Assembly: GCA_963703655.1 (NCBI GenBank)
Contig: CAVPFA010000005.1
Coordinates: forward strand, 124,001 to 188,000
Direction: 5' to 3'
From: CAVPFA01 sp963703655
GTDB taxonomy: Bacteria > Actinomycetota > Acidimicrobiia > Acidimicrobiales > Bog-793
DNA length: 64,000 nucleotides
Shown piece after piece: positions 25,533 through 33,694 of this stretch (its first letter is position 1; every line of letters begins with the position of its first letter). The notes beneath the pieces are model-generated. The model was not told where the DNA came from, searched no databases, and saw nothing but the letters and a program-made list of their open reading frames with translations. A program made the translations under genes and the position numbers.

Positions 25533-26504
25533 TCACCACTCGAGGAGAAACGCGGCCGCTTCGGCCTCGATCCCGTCCGTGTCTAGCCGGTAGTGACGGT
25601 ACAAATGGGTGGGCGGCCCGATCAAGCTGTAGGCGTCGCGGATCCCGTGGCGATGGACGGGCACGGGAAGACGCGAGCTCGTGACGACCTCGGCGACCGC
25701 TCCGCCAAGCCCGCCGAGGACGTTGTGCTCCTCGACGGTCATGAGGCGGCCCGAGCGGGTCGCCGCCTCGAGGACCGCTGCCTCGTCGAGCGGCTTGATC
25801 GTGTGCATGTCCAGAAGACCTACGGAATGGCCTGATTCTCGGAGTCGCTCCACGGCCGTGCGGGCCGGGTGGACCATGGTGCCCGTGGCGATGATCGTGA
25901 GGTCGTCGCCCTGCTCGAGCTCGATGGCCTCACCGAGGCGCAATTGCACGCCTCGTTCGTAGACGTCCGGTTCGCGACCGCGGCCGATCCGGAAGTAGAT
26001 GGGACCGTCCACCGAGGCTGCTGCGGTCATGAGAGCGGCGAACGACGCCGCGTCGGCAGGTGCCACCACCGTCAGCCCCGCGATCGACCTCATGACGGCG
26101 ATGTCTTCGGTGGCGTGGTGCGACGTCCCGTAGAAGCCGAGCGTGATGCCGGAGTGGTGCCCCACCAGCCGCACTTTCTGGTTCGTATAGGCGACGTCGG
26201 TCCGTATCTGCTCGCAGCACAGCAGCGCCAGAAAAGATGCGAAGGTCGCGACGTACACCTCCTGTCCGGTGGTGGCGAGGCCGGCGGCCGCCGTGACCAT
26301 GTTCTGCTCCGAGATGCCGAACTGCAGGAACCGGTCGGGATGGCGTTCTTGAAAGCGCACGAGGCCGTTCGAGTACTTGAGGTCGGCTGTACAGGCCACG
26401 ATCGGCACACCTCGCTCGACGAGGTCGGACAGAGTGTCCGAGAAGACGTCGAATCCCGGCGCCCGGTCCGGCATCTGACGAAGGTGCCAGGATCCGCCCC
26501 GCAC
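25533..26504 (-). CDS. Transketolase, C-terminal subunit
   Basis: The pyrimidine-binding and C-terminal half of a split transketolase, 323 residues (about 313 if the ATG at 26474 is used). It shows FGISEQNMVTAAAGLATTGQ with the catalytic Glu that activates thiamine diphosphate, HHSGITLGFYGTSHHATEDIAVMRSI split here as GITLGFYGTSHHATED, and the C-terminal domain with TVEEHNVLGGLGGAVAEV. It must pair with the N-subunit encoded 42 bases upstream. Split transketolases often serve dedicated catabolic pathways rather than the central pentose-phosphate pathway, and the operon context agrees. Confidence 0.9.
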   Translation of the reverse strand: MRGGSWHLRQMPDRAPGFDVFSDTLSDLVERGVPIVACTADLKYSNGLVRFQERHPDRFLQFGISEQNMVTAAAGLATTGQEVYVATFASFLALLCCEQIRTDVAYTNQKVRLVGHHSGITLGFYGTSHHATEDIAVMRSIAGLTVVAPADAASFAALMTAAASVDGPIYFRIGRGREPDVYERGVQLRLGEAIELEQGDDLTIIATGTMVHPARTAVERLRESGHSVGLLDMHTIKPLDEAAVLEAATRSGRLMTVEEHNVLGGLGGAVAEVVTSSRLPVPVHRHGIRDAYSLIGPPTHLYRHYRLDTDGIEAEAAAFLLEW

Positions 26505-26546
26505 GGGCTCTCCCCCGGCGCCTGTCGCACTTCGCGCTCGTCGTGG

Positions 26547-27386
26547 TCACGATGCTCGCAGCTCCTCGAGAGCCCTGCGTTCGTCGTCGGCGTCGAGGTA
26601 GCCGAGATGCCAGCCGATTTCGGTCTCCATGAACGAGACGCCCTTGCCCTTCACGGTTCTAGCGATCACAACCAATGGCTCGGCCCCATCGGGCCGGGCT
26701 GCAGCGCTGCGAAGGACCGGCAGCAACTCGGAGACGTCGTGCCCGTCGACCTCGACTACCTGCCAGCCGAACGCCCGCCATTTGTCCTGCAGAGGTTCGA
26801 TCCGAATGACCTCGTCGACGACGCCGTCGAGGGAGTACCGGTTCCGGTCCACAATCGCGGTCAGTTTCGAGGTGCGGTGATGCGCGGCCGCCATCGCTGC
26901 TTCCCAGACCTGGCCCTCGTGCATCTCGCCGTCGCCCAACAATGCGAACACATTGAAGTCTCTGCCCGAGATCCTGCCTCCAAGGGCCATCCCGAGACCC
27001 GCCGAGAGCGCGTGACCGAGCGAGCCCGAGCTGAAGTCGATACCCGGAACGCGCCTCATGTCGGGGTGGTCCCCGAGCGGGTTCCCCAGCCGCGCGTACG
27101 AATCGAGCAACTCGGGATCTAAGAAACCCCAGTCCGCGAGGACGGGATAGAGCCCCACTGCGGCGTGCCCCTTGCCGAGCACGAAGCGATCCCGCTCAGG
27201 CCAAGCCGGCTCTCCCCTGTGGAGTCGCATGACTCCGTAATAGAGCGAGGCCAAGATCTCGGCGCACGAGAACGCCGACGCGTAGTGTCCCGTCTTTGCC
27301 ACCGAGATCAGGCGCACGGTCTCCTCTCGGATGAACCGAGCGCGTTCGCGCAGCTGGGAAAGCTCCTCAGGTTCGGCGGGGCTCAC
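26547..27386 (-). CDS. Transketolase, N-terminal subunit
   Basis: ThDP-binding half of the split transketolase, 279 residues from the GTG at 27386, which overlaps the cupin stop (GTGA). Motifs include KTGHYASAFSCAEILASLYY, RFVLGKGHAAVGLYPVLA, the ThDP/Mg motif GDGEMHEGQVWEA and VDRNRYSLDG. An upstream ATG at 27455 exists but lies inside the cupin gene and adds only low-complexity residues. With the C-subunit it would transfer a two-carbon ketol unit from a phosphorylated ketose. Confidence 0.9.
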   Translation of the reverse strand: MSPAEPEELSQLRERARFIREETVRLISVAKTGHYASAFSCAEILASLYYGVMRLHRGEPAWPERDRFVLGKGHAAVGLYPVLADWGFLDPELLDSYARLGNPLGDHPDMRRVPGIDFSSGSLGHALSAGLGMALGGRISGRDFNVFALLGDGEMHEGQVWEAAMAAAHHRTSKLTAIVDRNRYSLDGVVDEVIRIEPLQDKWRAFGWQVVEVDGHDVSELLPVLRSAAARPDGAEPLVVIARTVKGKGVSFMETEIGWHLGYLDADDERRALEELRAS

Positions 27387-27796
27387 GCCCCGTCCTCGGC
27401 TACCGACACCAGTTCCGGCGCCGCGCCCTCGATCGGCGGTGGGGACAGCGAGCACAAGATGTGAAGCGGCTCGGTCCCGTCGTTCACCTGGCCGTGAACT
27501 TCGCCCGGCGCGATGTAGACCGAGAGCCCCGGTTCGAGACGAATCGCGGGCTGCCCCTCGAGGTACATGACGCCCGTCCCCTGCACGACGTAGTAAGCCT
27601 CCTCGTAGTCGTGCCGGTGTGTCGCGATCTCATCGCCCGGGTTCATCAGGCAGATCGACACGCCGACGTTCTCCGAGCCGACGGTGCTCGGGTGGACCAG
27701 CCGGCGCACCTCGGCCCCGAGTCCGGAGAAGAGAAGGCCGTCTTCGATACGTATCGTCCTTGGTCTCGTCGTCACCGCGTCGCTCAGCTCCTCCAC
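27383..27796 (-). CDS. Cupin-domain protein
   Basis: A small beta-barrel protein of 137 residues with both cupin motifs: GDEIATHRHDYEEAYYVVQGTG (split: HRHDYEEAYYVVQGTG) giving His-x-His and Glu metal ligands, and PGEVHGQVNDG with the second-motif His. It could be a sugar isomerase, epimerase, lyase or binding protein. It overlaps the substrate-binding protein gene by 13 bases and the transketolase N-subunit by 4, so it belongs to the same operon. Confidence 0.85.
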   Translation of the reverse strand: MEELSDAVTTRPRTIRIEDGLLFSGLGAEVRRLVHPSTVGSENVGVSICLMNPGDEIATHRHDYEEAYYVVQGTGVMYLEGQPAIRLEPGLSVYIAPGEVHGQVNDGTEPLHILCSLSPPPIEGAAPELVSVAEDGA

Positions 27797-29361
27797 ATCT
27801 GATCGAATCCGAAGTTCCCCAACGACTCACCGTAAAGAGACGGGACGACGCCGTGGATGTCGTTCGCAAAGCCGTCGATGATCGGCGGGTAATAGGGAAT
27901 TATCCAGCCGCCGTCGTTGTAATCGATCAGCTGCATCTCGTGAGCGATGTCGGCGCGCTTGACCGGGTCCAATGTGGCCGATGCTTGGTTGTAGAGCGCG
28001 GTGTAGTGCGGGTCGTTGAAGTGGGGTTCGTTGTACGGCGACGTGGGAAGGAAGGCCTGCACGACCTGAGGGAGGTAGGGGGTGTAGTACCAGAAGTCCT
28101 GAGCAAACGGCCAGCTCAGGTATTCCTTGCCGTAGAACTCCGTCGCGGTCGTCGTGCGCAGGTTGATGGTGATGCCGGCGGCCTTTGCCTGCTGGGCCAT
28201 GACAGTCGCGGAGGAAAGCGTCCCTTGCGCGATATCGGCCGTGACGAGCTCGACGGTGAGTCCCTCATGGCCAGCAGCCTTGAGGAGGAACTTGGCCTGC
28301 TCGACGTCGACTACCCGCTGAGGAATGGCGTGGTCGTACTCGGGGTCATAGATGCTGGAGATGTCGTTGCCGATCAGCCCGTACCCGCCGAAAACGAGAT
28401 TCAGCATCTCGGGGCGGTTGATGACGAGCCGGAGCGCCTGCCGGACGCGTACGTCGTTGAAGGGCTTCACGTCGACGCGCATGGTGAACGGGGTGATGCC
28501 CCCGCCGCGCGATATCAGCGTCTTGGCGCTCCCAGATTTGTTGACGGTCGGGATCGACGCCGCCGAGAGCGCATTGACGACGTCAGCGCTTCCACTGATC
28601 AATGCGTTCACCTGGGTTGTCTCGTCCGAGAAGTCGTTGATGACCAGCTCGTCGAAATACGGATAGGGACTCAGGAAGTAGTTCTCGTTCCTCACGAAGG
28701 TGCTGGACGTGCCGGGCACGAAGCTCTTGTACTTGAAGGGCCCTGTGCCCACGGGGTGTCGCGGGTCGTAGCCGACCGGGACGATGTTGAAATAGAGGAA
28801 GTACCCGGCCAGCGACTCTACGAACGTCGCGTAGGCAGTCTTGCAGGGGAGGGAGACAGTCAGTTTGTCCAGCTTCTTCATGTCGTTGACGTTGCATGGC
28901 GCGATCGTCGAGGCTCCAGGCTTCTTCTGGTTGGCGATCCTCTGGAGCGTGTAGATGAGGTCGTCGGCGGTCATGGGCTTGCCGTTGTGGAACGTGACGT
29001 CCGAGCGGAGCCGCATCGTCCAGACGGTCGCGTCCGAATTGGGCGTGAATTCCTCGACGAGCACATTTTGAATCTGAGCATTCGCGTCGAGGGCGACCAT
29101 CGTGTTGTACAGCTGAGTGACTCGGCAGAGATCGAGGGTCTCTACGGGCGAATTCCCGTCCAGGGTGTCGGAGCTCGTCCCCCCGATTAGAGCCGCATTG
29201 AGGGTGCCGCCCCGCTTTGGTTTGTTCGTTGGCGCTGCAGTCGTCGTGGTCGTGGGCGAGCTGGACGATCCGCAGGCGCCGAGTGCCACAGCCGAGCCGG
29301 CCACAAGAGCACTCGAGCCAGCGATCTGCAAGAAGTCGCGCCGACTGTACGTGTTGGACAT
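27784..29361 (-). CDS. Tat-exported solute-binding lipoprotein (family 5, peptide/oligosaccharide type)
   Basis: Extracytoplasmic solute-binding protein of about 525 residues. The ATG at 29361, preceded by GGAGGGGG, gives a twin-arginine signal (SRRDFLQIAG, Arg7-Arg8) and a lipobox ending at Cys30 (ALGACGSS), then a Thr-rich linker. Family 5 features include WTMRLRSDVTFHNGKPMTADD and FNDVRVRQALRLVINRPEM. No permease or ATPase gene is within the window, so the transporter must be completed elsewhere or the protein works alone. Its place in the operon suggests that it binds the pathway substrate, such as a glycoside or sugar-containing compound. Confidence 0.88.
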   Translation of the reverse strand: MSNTYSRRDFLQIAGSSALVAGSAVALGACGSSSSPTTTTTAAPTNKPKRGGTLNAALIGGTSSDTLDGNSPVETLDLCRVTQLYNTMVALDANAQIQNVLVEEFTPNSDATVWTMRLRSDVTFHNGKPMTADDLIYTLQRIANQKKPGASTIAPCNVNDMKKLDKLTVSLPCKTAYATFVESLAGYFLYFNIVPVGYDPRHPVGTGPFKYKSFVPGTSSTFVRNENYFLSPYPYFDELVINDFSDETTQVNALISGSADVVNALSAASIPTVNKSGSAKTLISRGGGITPFTMRVDVKPFNDVRVRQALRLVINRPEMLNLVFGGYGLIGNDISSIYDPEYDHAIPQRVVDVEQAKFLLKAAGHEGLTVELVTADIAQGTLSSATVMAQQAKAAGITINLRTTTATEFYGKEYLSWPFAQDFWYYTPYLPQVVQAFLPTSPYNEPHFNDPHYTALYNQASATLDPVKRADIAHEMQLIDYNDGGWIIPYYPPIIDGFANDIHGVVPSLYGESLGNFGFDQMWRS

Positions 29362-29512
29362 CAATTCCCCCTCCTGACTATTAGCCCAGGTCACGCTAGC
29401 ACTGCGAGAAGTCGCGGTCAACGCGCCTTCTCAATATTCGGACGCGATGTCCGCCAATATTGCGGCGGGCGTCCCACCACCCCCGGCAAGAGACACGAGA
29501 GGCACTGCAGGG

Positions 29513-30322
29513 TCACCAGGTGCTGGCGAGAGTGACATCTATCGCCGCTCCGGATACGCCGCTCGAGGCCGGGCTGGCGAGAAACGCAATCACGGAGGCA
29601 ACCTCGGCAGCCTCGAGCACGCGTCCCGCGGCCGAAGCTTCCGCCCGTTCGCGCCATACCTCGTCGACGGCGATCGATCGGGAACGCGCCTCTTCTGCGG
29701 CATCGCGCTCGGCCATATCGGTGCCGCGTACCCACGTCGGTACGACGACGTTGCAAGTCACGCCCGATGACGCGACGTCACAAGCGACGGACCGAGCCAG
29801 CCCGACGAGGCCCGCCTTCGACGCGGAGTAGGCCGACATCGCGGGCGCACCGACCGACCCGGCCGTCGACCCGACGAGGACGATCCGTCCGAAGCCGGCC
29901 TCACGCATGGCCGGGACACTGAGGCGGACCAATTCGAAGGCAGCGTCGAGGTTGATCCACATCGTCGCCCTCCAAGCCTCGCTCGTCTCCTCCCAGACAG
30001 GACGGTCGAGGTGTCCGCCCACACCGGCGGCGTGCACGAGGATCGAGGGTTGCCCCAGCGTTTCGGTGGTTCCTTGGACCGCGCGGGCGCAGCCCTCCGG
30101 CGAGTCGAGCGACAGGGCGAGACAGCTCACTCCGGCCTGCTCGGCGGAAAGGCTCTCGAGAAGCGCCGCGCGACGCCCAACTGCCATGACGCGCACTCCT
30201 GCACGAGCCAACAGGATGCAGCTCGCCCTCCCGATCCCGGTGCCGGCACCTGTGACCAGGGCGACCAGAGGGGCTTTCTCAGGAGGCGTTCTCGCCGGCT
30301 GCGGCGGCGCCGCCGGGGTCAT
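29513..30322 (-). CDS. SDR-family oxidoreductase
   Basis: Short-chain dehydrogenase of 269 residues with TGAGTGIGRASCILL, a basic VGRRAALLE that would tolerate NADP, the active-site YSASKAGLVGLARSVACDV and a typical GVTCNVVVPTWVRGTDM. Its start overlaps the aldolase stop by 4 bases. The 150 bases between it and the downstream lipoprotein gene are the only sizeable gap inside the operon and could hold an internal promoter; I see no convincing -10/-35 pair. Confidence 0.86.
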   Translation of the reverse strand: MTPAAPPQPARTPPEKAPLVALVTGAGTGIGRASCILLARAGVRVMAVGRRAALLESLSAEQAGVSCLALSLDSPEGCARAVQGTTETLGQPSILVHAAGVGGHLDRPVWEETSEAWRATMWINLDAAFELVRLSVPAMREAGFGRIVLVGSTAGSVGAPAMSAYSASKAGLVGLARSVACDVASSGVTCNVVVPTWVRGTDMAERDAAEEARSRSIAVDEVWRERAEASAAGRVLEAAEVASVIAFLASPASSGVSGAAIDVTLASTW

Positions 30323-31095
30323 CTGACCGCGTCTCCGACGGCGCGGCTGCGGGCGACCGGGTGGACCACCTGGCGCAGCCGCTCGACGACACCGGCGGGG
30401 TCGGCCGCTCCCCAGACGTTGCGGCCGACAGCGGCCCCGGCTGCCCCGGCGTCGAGCGCCGCGGCAACTCGTGTCACGATCAGCTCGGCATCGTTCAACG
30501 GGTCCCCTCCCGCGACGATGACGGGCACCTCGAACGCGGTCGCCTCGGCGAGACCGGCTATCGGCTCGGGCAACGACGTCTTCACGACGTGGGCGCCGAT
30601 CTCTGCTCCGGTACGGGCGGCTGCGGCTACGGCTACCGGAGCGTACGGGTCACCGAAGCGCTCGCTCTCGACCGGGATCAGCTCGCAGATGTACGTCATC
30701 TCGGCTGCATCGGCGTCCGAGGCGATGCGCGCCGCGGCTTGCAGGGCCTCGAGCTCGAACGGCGATCCGAGCTGCACGTAGGTCAGCACGTGGCGAACTC
30801 CGAGCCGGCGGGCGTCGTCGATACGCCACGAGACGCGGAACTCGCTCACCGGATAGGCGTTGCCGAGATAGACGTTGCTCAGATCGAGCTTCAGGATGGG
30901 TGCGGCGTTCCCGAAGGAGTTCCGGCAGTCCCGGATCGTCCCGTAGGACGCGATCACGGCGTCCGCACCTGCGGCCGTGACGGATTCCAGCAGCCGGTTG
31001 CGATCCTCCAGGCCACGGCAAGGCCACGAGTAGAGCGGGTGGTCGACGGCCACGACCAGCCATCGGCCGTCGCTACCGAGACGCTGCGGATGCAC
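30319..31095 (-). CDS. Class I aldolase of the DhnA/LsrF type
   Basis: A 258-residue TIM-barrel lyase. VVAVDHPLYSWP near the N terminus, the Schiff-base lysine in AHVVKTSLPEP (about 169) and VPVIVAGGDPLND followed by GAAGAAVGRNVWG (phosphate-binding loop) match the DhnA/LsrF/archaeal fructose-bisphosphate aldolase family. It would cleave or thiolyse a phosphorylated ketose made by the neighbouring kinase. The start at 31095 overlaps the dehydrogenase gene by 23 bases; a later start is possible. Confidence 0.85.
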   Translation of the reverse strand: MHPQRLGSDGRWLVVAVDHPLYSWPCRGLEDRNRLLESVTAAGADAVIASYGTIRDCRNSFGNAAPILKLDLSNVYLGNAYPVSEFRVSWRIDDARRLGVRHVLTYVQLGSPFELEALQAAARIASDADAAEMTYICELIPVESERFGDPYAPVAVAAAARTGAEIGAHVVKTSLPEPIAGLAEATAFEVPVIVAGGDPLNDAELIVTRVAAALDAGAAGAAVGRNVWGAADPAGVVERLRQVVHPVARSRAVGDAVR

Positions 31096-32086
31096 CCTCG
31101 TATCCTCCTATCTCAATGACGGTCTTCACTGCGCCGTGCCTGCCGAACTGCGAGAGGACCTCAGCGGCCTCGTCGAGAGAGCATCGCCGGTCGACCAGCC
31201 GCTCGAGCGGCAACTCGCCTGAGCGGAGTAGCTCGAGCGACTCCTCGTAGCGCTCACGCCGTTGGTTGGGGGGCGTGCCTATCCACTCGCTCCCAACGAT
31301 CGACAGCTCACGGTAGTGGAGCAAGTTGAGGTCGAGTATCGCTTCCGGCTCGCCTCCGAAGCCTGCGAAGGCCACGATGCGCGCTCCTGGCGCGGCTGCC
31401 TCCATCGCGTCCCGGACGGCCGCTGTGCTGCCGAGGGCGACGATGACGACGTCTGCCCCGGAGCCGCCCGACCACTCCAGCACCTCTGACGGCCAGTGCT
31501 CAGGTCTGGCCGAAGCCTCTGCTCCGAGGTCGCGGGCCAGGAGCTGGCGGTGCGCGAGCGGCTCTACGACGAGCACGCGGCCGCCGGCCCTGGCCGCGAC
31601 GGCGACGAGCTGAAGACCCATGACCCCGGCTCCGACGACGACGACCCGCTCGCCCGCTCGCAGACGTGCCTGGTCCTCGACAGCGTGCAGGCAGTCCGCG
31701 AGCGGTTCCACGAACACGCCCCGTTCCGCAGGAAGGCCGGCCGGGAGCCGAACCGCACCGCACGACCACTTCGTCGCCTCGACCGTGACGAGCGCGAAGT
31801 CCGCATAGCCGCCGTAGGTGTCGCCGAAGACTGCGTCCCCCACCGCCCATCCCACCACGTCGGGCCCGGTCTCAACGACCCGGCCCACCCACTCGTGACC
31901 CGGGTTGAACGGGTAAGCGCCGTCGTTCACGCCGATGTGGAACTTGCGGGCATCGGTCGAGCAGACGCCACATACTTCGACCGCCGCGAGCAGCTCGCCG
32001 GGCCCTGGCGTGGGTCGAGCGATGTGCTCGACGCGCAGGTCCCCCAGTCCGTGCAGGCGGGCCGTCCGCATCCGGGGAAGGCTCAT
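31073..32086 (-). CDS. Zinc-dependent medium-chain dehydrogenase (polyol/sugar type)
   Basis: A 337-residue MDR-family dehydrogenase. The catalytic zinc site is visible in VCGVCSTDARKFH and NPGHEWVGRVVE. The Rossmann motif is VVVVGAGVMGLQLV. The usual four-cysteine structural zinc lobe is absent, as in some sorbitol and galactitol dehydrogenases. It overlaps the kinase by 4 bases and probably oxidises a polyol or sugar in the same pathway. Confidence 0.88.
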   Translation of the reverse strand: MSLPRMRTARLHGLGDLRVEHIARPTPGPGELLAAVEVCGVCSTDARKFHIGVNDGAYPFNPGHEWVGRVVETGPDVVGWAVGDAVFGDTYGGYADFALVTVEATKWSCGAVRLPAGLPAERGVFVEPLADCLHAVEDQARLRAGERVVVVGAGVMGLQLVAVAARAGGRVLVVEPLAHRQLLARDLGAEASARPEHWPSEVLEWSGGSGADVVIVALGSTAAVRDAMEAAAPGARIVAFAGFGGEPEAILDLNLLHYRELSIVGSEWIGTPPNQRRERYEESLELLRSGELPLERLVDRRCSLDEAAEVLSQFGRHGAVKTVIEIGGYEGASAASR

Positions 32087-33505
32087 GAGGGCTCCGATCG
32101 AAGAACCTGAAGGGAATGCATCGCGTCGGCCAGTACGGGATGGAGAGTCTGGTAGATCGGGAAAAGTCGATCGAACCGCTCGGCGGCACGGGGCTCAGGC
32201 CCGAGCACCCCCGTCGGCTGGAGCGCCACCTCGATGCCGAGAGCGCGGAAGCCGAGCACCGCGGCTCCGACACCCCCGCTCGCGTCCAGGACCTCGAGCG
32301 TCTTCCCCGTGGCGTCCGCCGTCGCCTGCAACCAGGCCGGGTGCCGGGTACCGCCCCCACCGACCCGCCACTGAGCCGGCCGCCCGCCGGCCGCTGCGAT
32401 CCGGCCGAGCGCGTCCTTCGACGAGAGCGCAACGCCGTCTAGCACGGCCCGGCGGAGCTGTGCCGGAGTGGTCTCGAGCGTGAGGCCGGCGATCACACCC
32501 GACGCCGCCGGGTCCCAGACAGGCGTCCTCTCGCCCGCGAGGTACGGAAGACAGAGCAGTCCTCCGGATCCGGGCGCCAACCCGGTGACCGCCTCCTCGG
32601 CATCTGGCCCGAAGGACCGATCGGACCAGTCGATGGCTGCCCCGGCCGATGAGGTCCAGCCCCCGAGGAGAACCCCGTCCGCGAAGGGCCATTCAAGCGC
32701 GCATAGGCCGAGTTCGTCGCGGCCGCTCGCCTCATCGACCAAAGCAGCCGCGACAATGGTGGAACCGAGGAGGAGCGCTCCGACCAGTGCTGAGCTAAGG
32801 CCCATCGCAAGCATGTCGACGTACGAGTCGTAGGTCCCGACCGCGACGGGCGTGCCGGCCGCGATGCCGAGCTCGTCGGCCGCCGGCGGACGCAGCGACC
32901 CCGCCACCTCGTCGGGAGCCGACGCGTCGGGCACGCGGCACGGGCACGTCGACACCGACCATCTTGTAGTCGGTCGCGGTGATGACGTCCATCACGGCCG
33001 TCCCGGTCAGCCAACCGACAAGACACCCCGTCGTATCGAGCGCCCAGGTGGCCGACTCGACCATCTCGGGATCCCGTTGGTGCATCGCGAGCAGCTTCGG
33101 AACCACGTTGTCCGTCGAGACCGCTCCGGATGCCGGGTCACGAGCCGTCTCCTCGCCCGCGTCATCACTGAACAACAGCGGGCCCGCCAACACCTCGAAG
33201 TTCGAGTCGACGAGAACCGTGTTCGGACCGAGGCCTCCGACGCCGATGACCGAGACTCGCGTGCCGTCCATCCCGGAAAGTGCTTGGCGGGTAGCTTCGA
33301 CCGCCTCTTGTCGCCAAGTCAGATGAGCCCGTCGTCGAGACCTGACCCGCCCTGCCCCGGCGTCACGCGCTGCGCCGGCGTCACGCGCCGCCCCGCCACC
33401 GCGAGTGGCCCCGCCGCGCGAGACCACGGTGCCGTCCTCGGCGACGATCGCTGCCCTGGTGCCGCTCAGGCCGACGTCTATGCCGAGGGCCACTGGTGTA
33501 CGCAA
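32083..33505 (-). CDS. FGGY-family carbohydrate kinase, frame-disrupted in the middle
   Basis: ATP-dependent sugar kinase, about 474 residues once joined. The N-terminal half has the ATP motif GIDVGLSGTRAAIVAEDG, VIGVGGLGPNTVLVD and WALDTTGCLVGWLTG. After DYKMVGVDVP the frame moves by one base near 32915-32955 and continues as PDASAPDEVAGS to the C-terminal ATP site GGGGTRHPAWLQATADA. A one-base insertion in a GC-rich run explains it. The TTG at 33505, 6 bases after GGAG, is the likely start; GTG at 33493 is the alternative. An N-terminal loop has a duplicated GAARDA. It is first in the operon. The substrate is not predictable, though FGGY kinases with split transketolases are known in apiose catabolism. 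Confidence 0.85.
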
Positions 33506-33521
33506 ATGAGTCTCCGCCCAC

Positions 33522-33543
33522 GCCGAAGTAGAGCCGAAGTAGA
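33522..33543. repeat. Tandem 11-mer in the promoter region of the sugar operon
   Basis: Two adjacent copies of GCCGAAGTAGA lie 17-38 bases upstream of the kinase start codon, in the 189-base region between the divergent kinase and dehydratase genes. Their position and exact repetition suggest an operator, most simply for the IclR protein at the operon's end. They are not palindromic, so a regulator contacting direct repeats would be needed. Confidence 0.5.
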
Positions 33544-33559
33544 TCAGCCCGACTCTACG

Positions 33560-33587
33560 GCCTCCGAAAGCGCCGGCAGCCGGAGGC
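33560..33587. repeat. Inverted repeat in the kinase-dehydratase divergent region
   Basis: GCCTCCG and CGGAGGC are separated by 14 bases. The dyad lies near the middle of the divergent promoter region and could be a regulator-binding site serving both directions. No T-run follows, so a terminator is less likely. Confidence 0.4.
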
Positions 33588-33694
33588 TTTGACGAGATGT
33601 CGGTCCCGCAGTACGGTGCCGCGGGCCGAGCTTGGCATGCGGCCGGCCGCTCCCGTCCGGCAGCTGAACGGGCGCCGAAGGATGAAAGGCGAGC

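Noticed and set aside
30319..33505. An AI-2 (Lsr) quorum-signal processing system, from an FGGY kinase next to an LsrF-type aldolase
   Set aside because: No LsrG, LsrR, LsrB-type binding protein or Lsr permease is present; the binding protein is family 5 and the transketolase does not fit.
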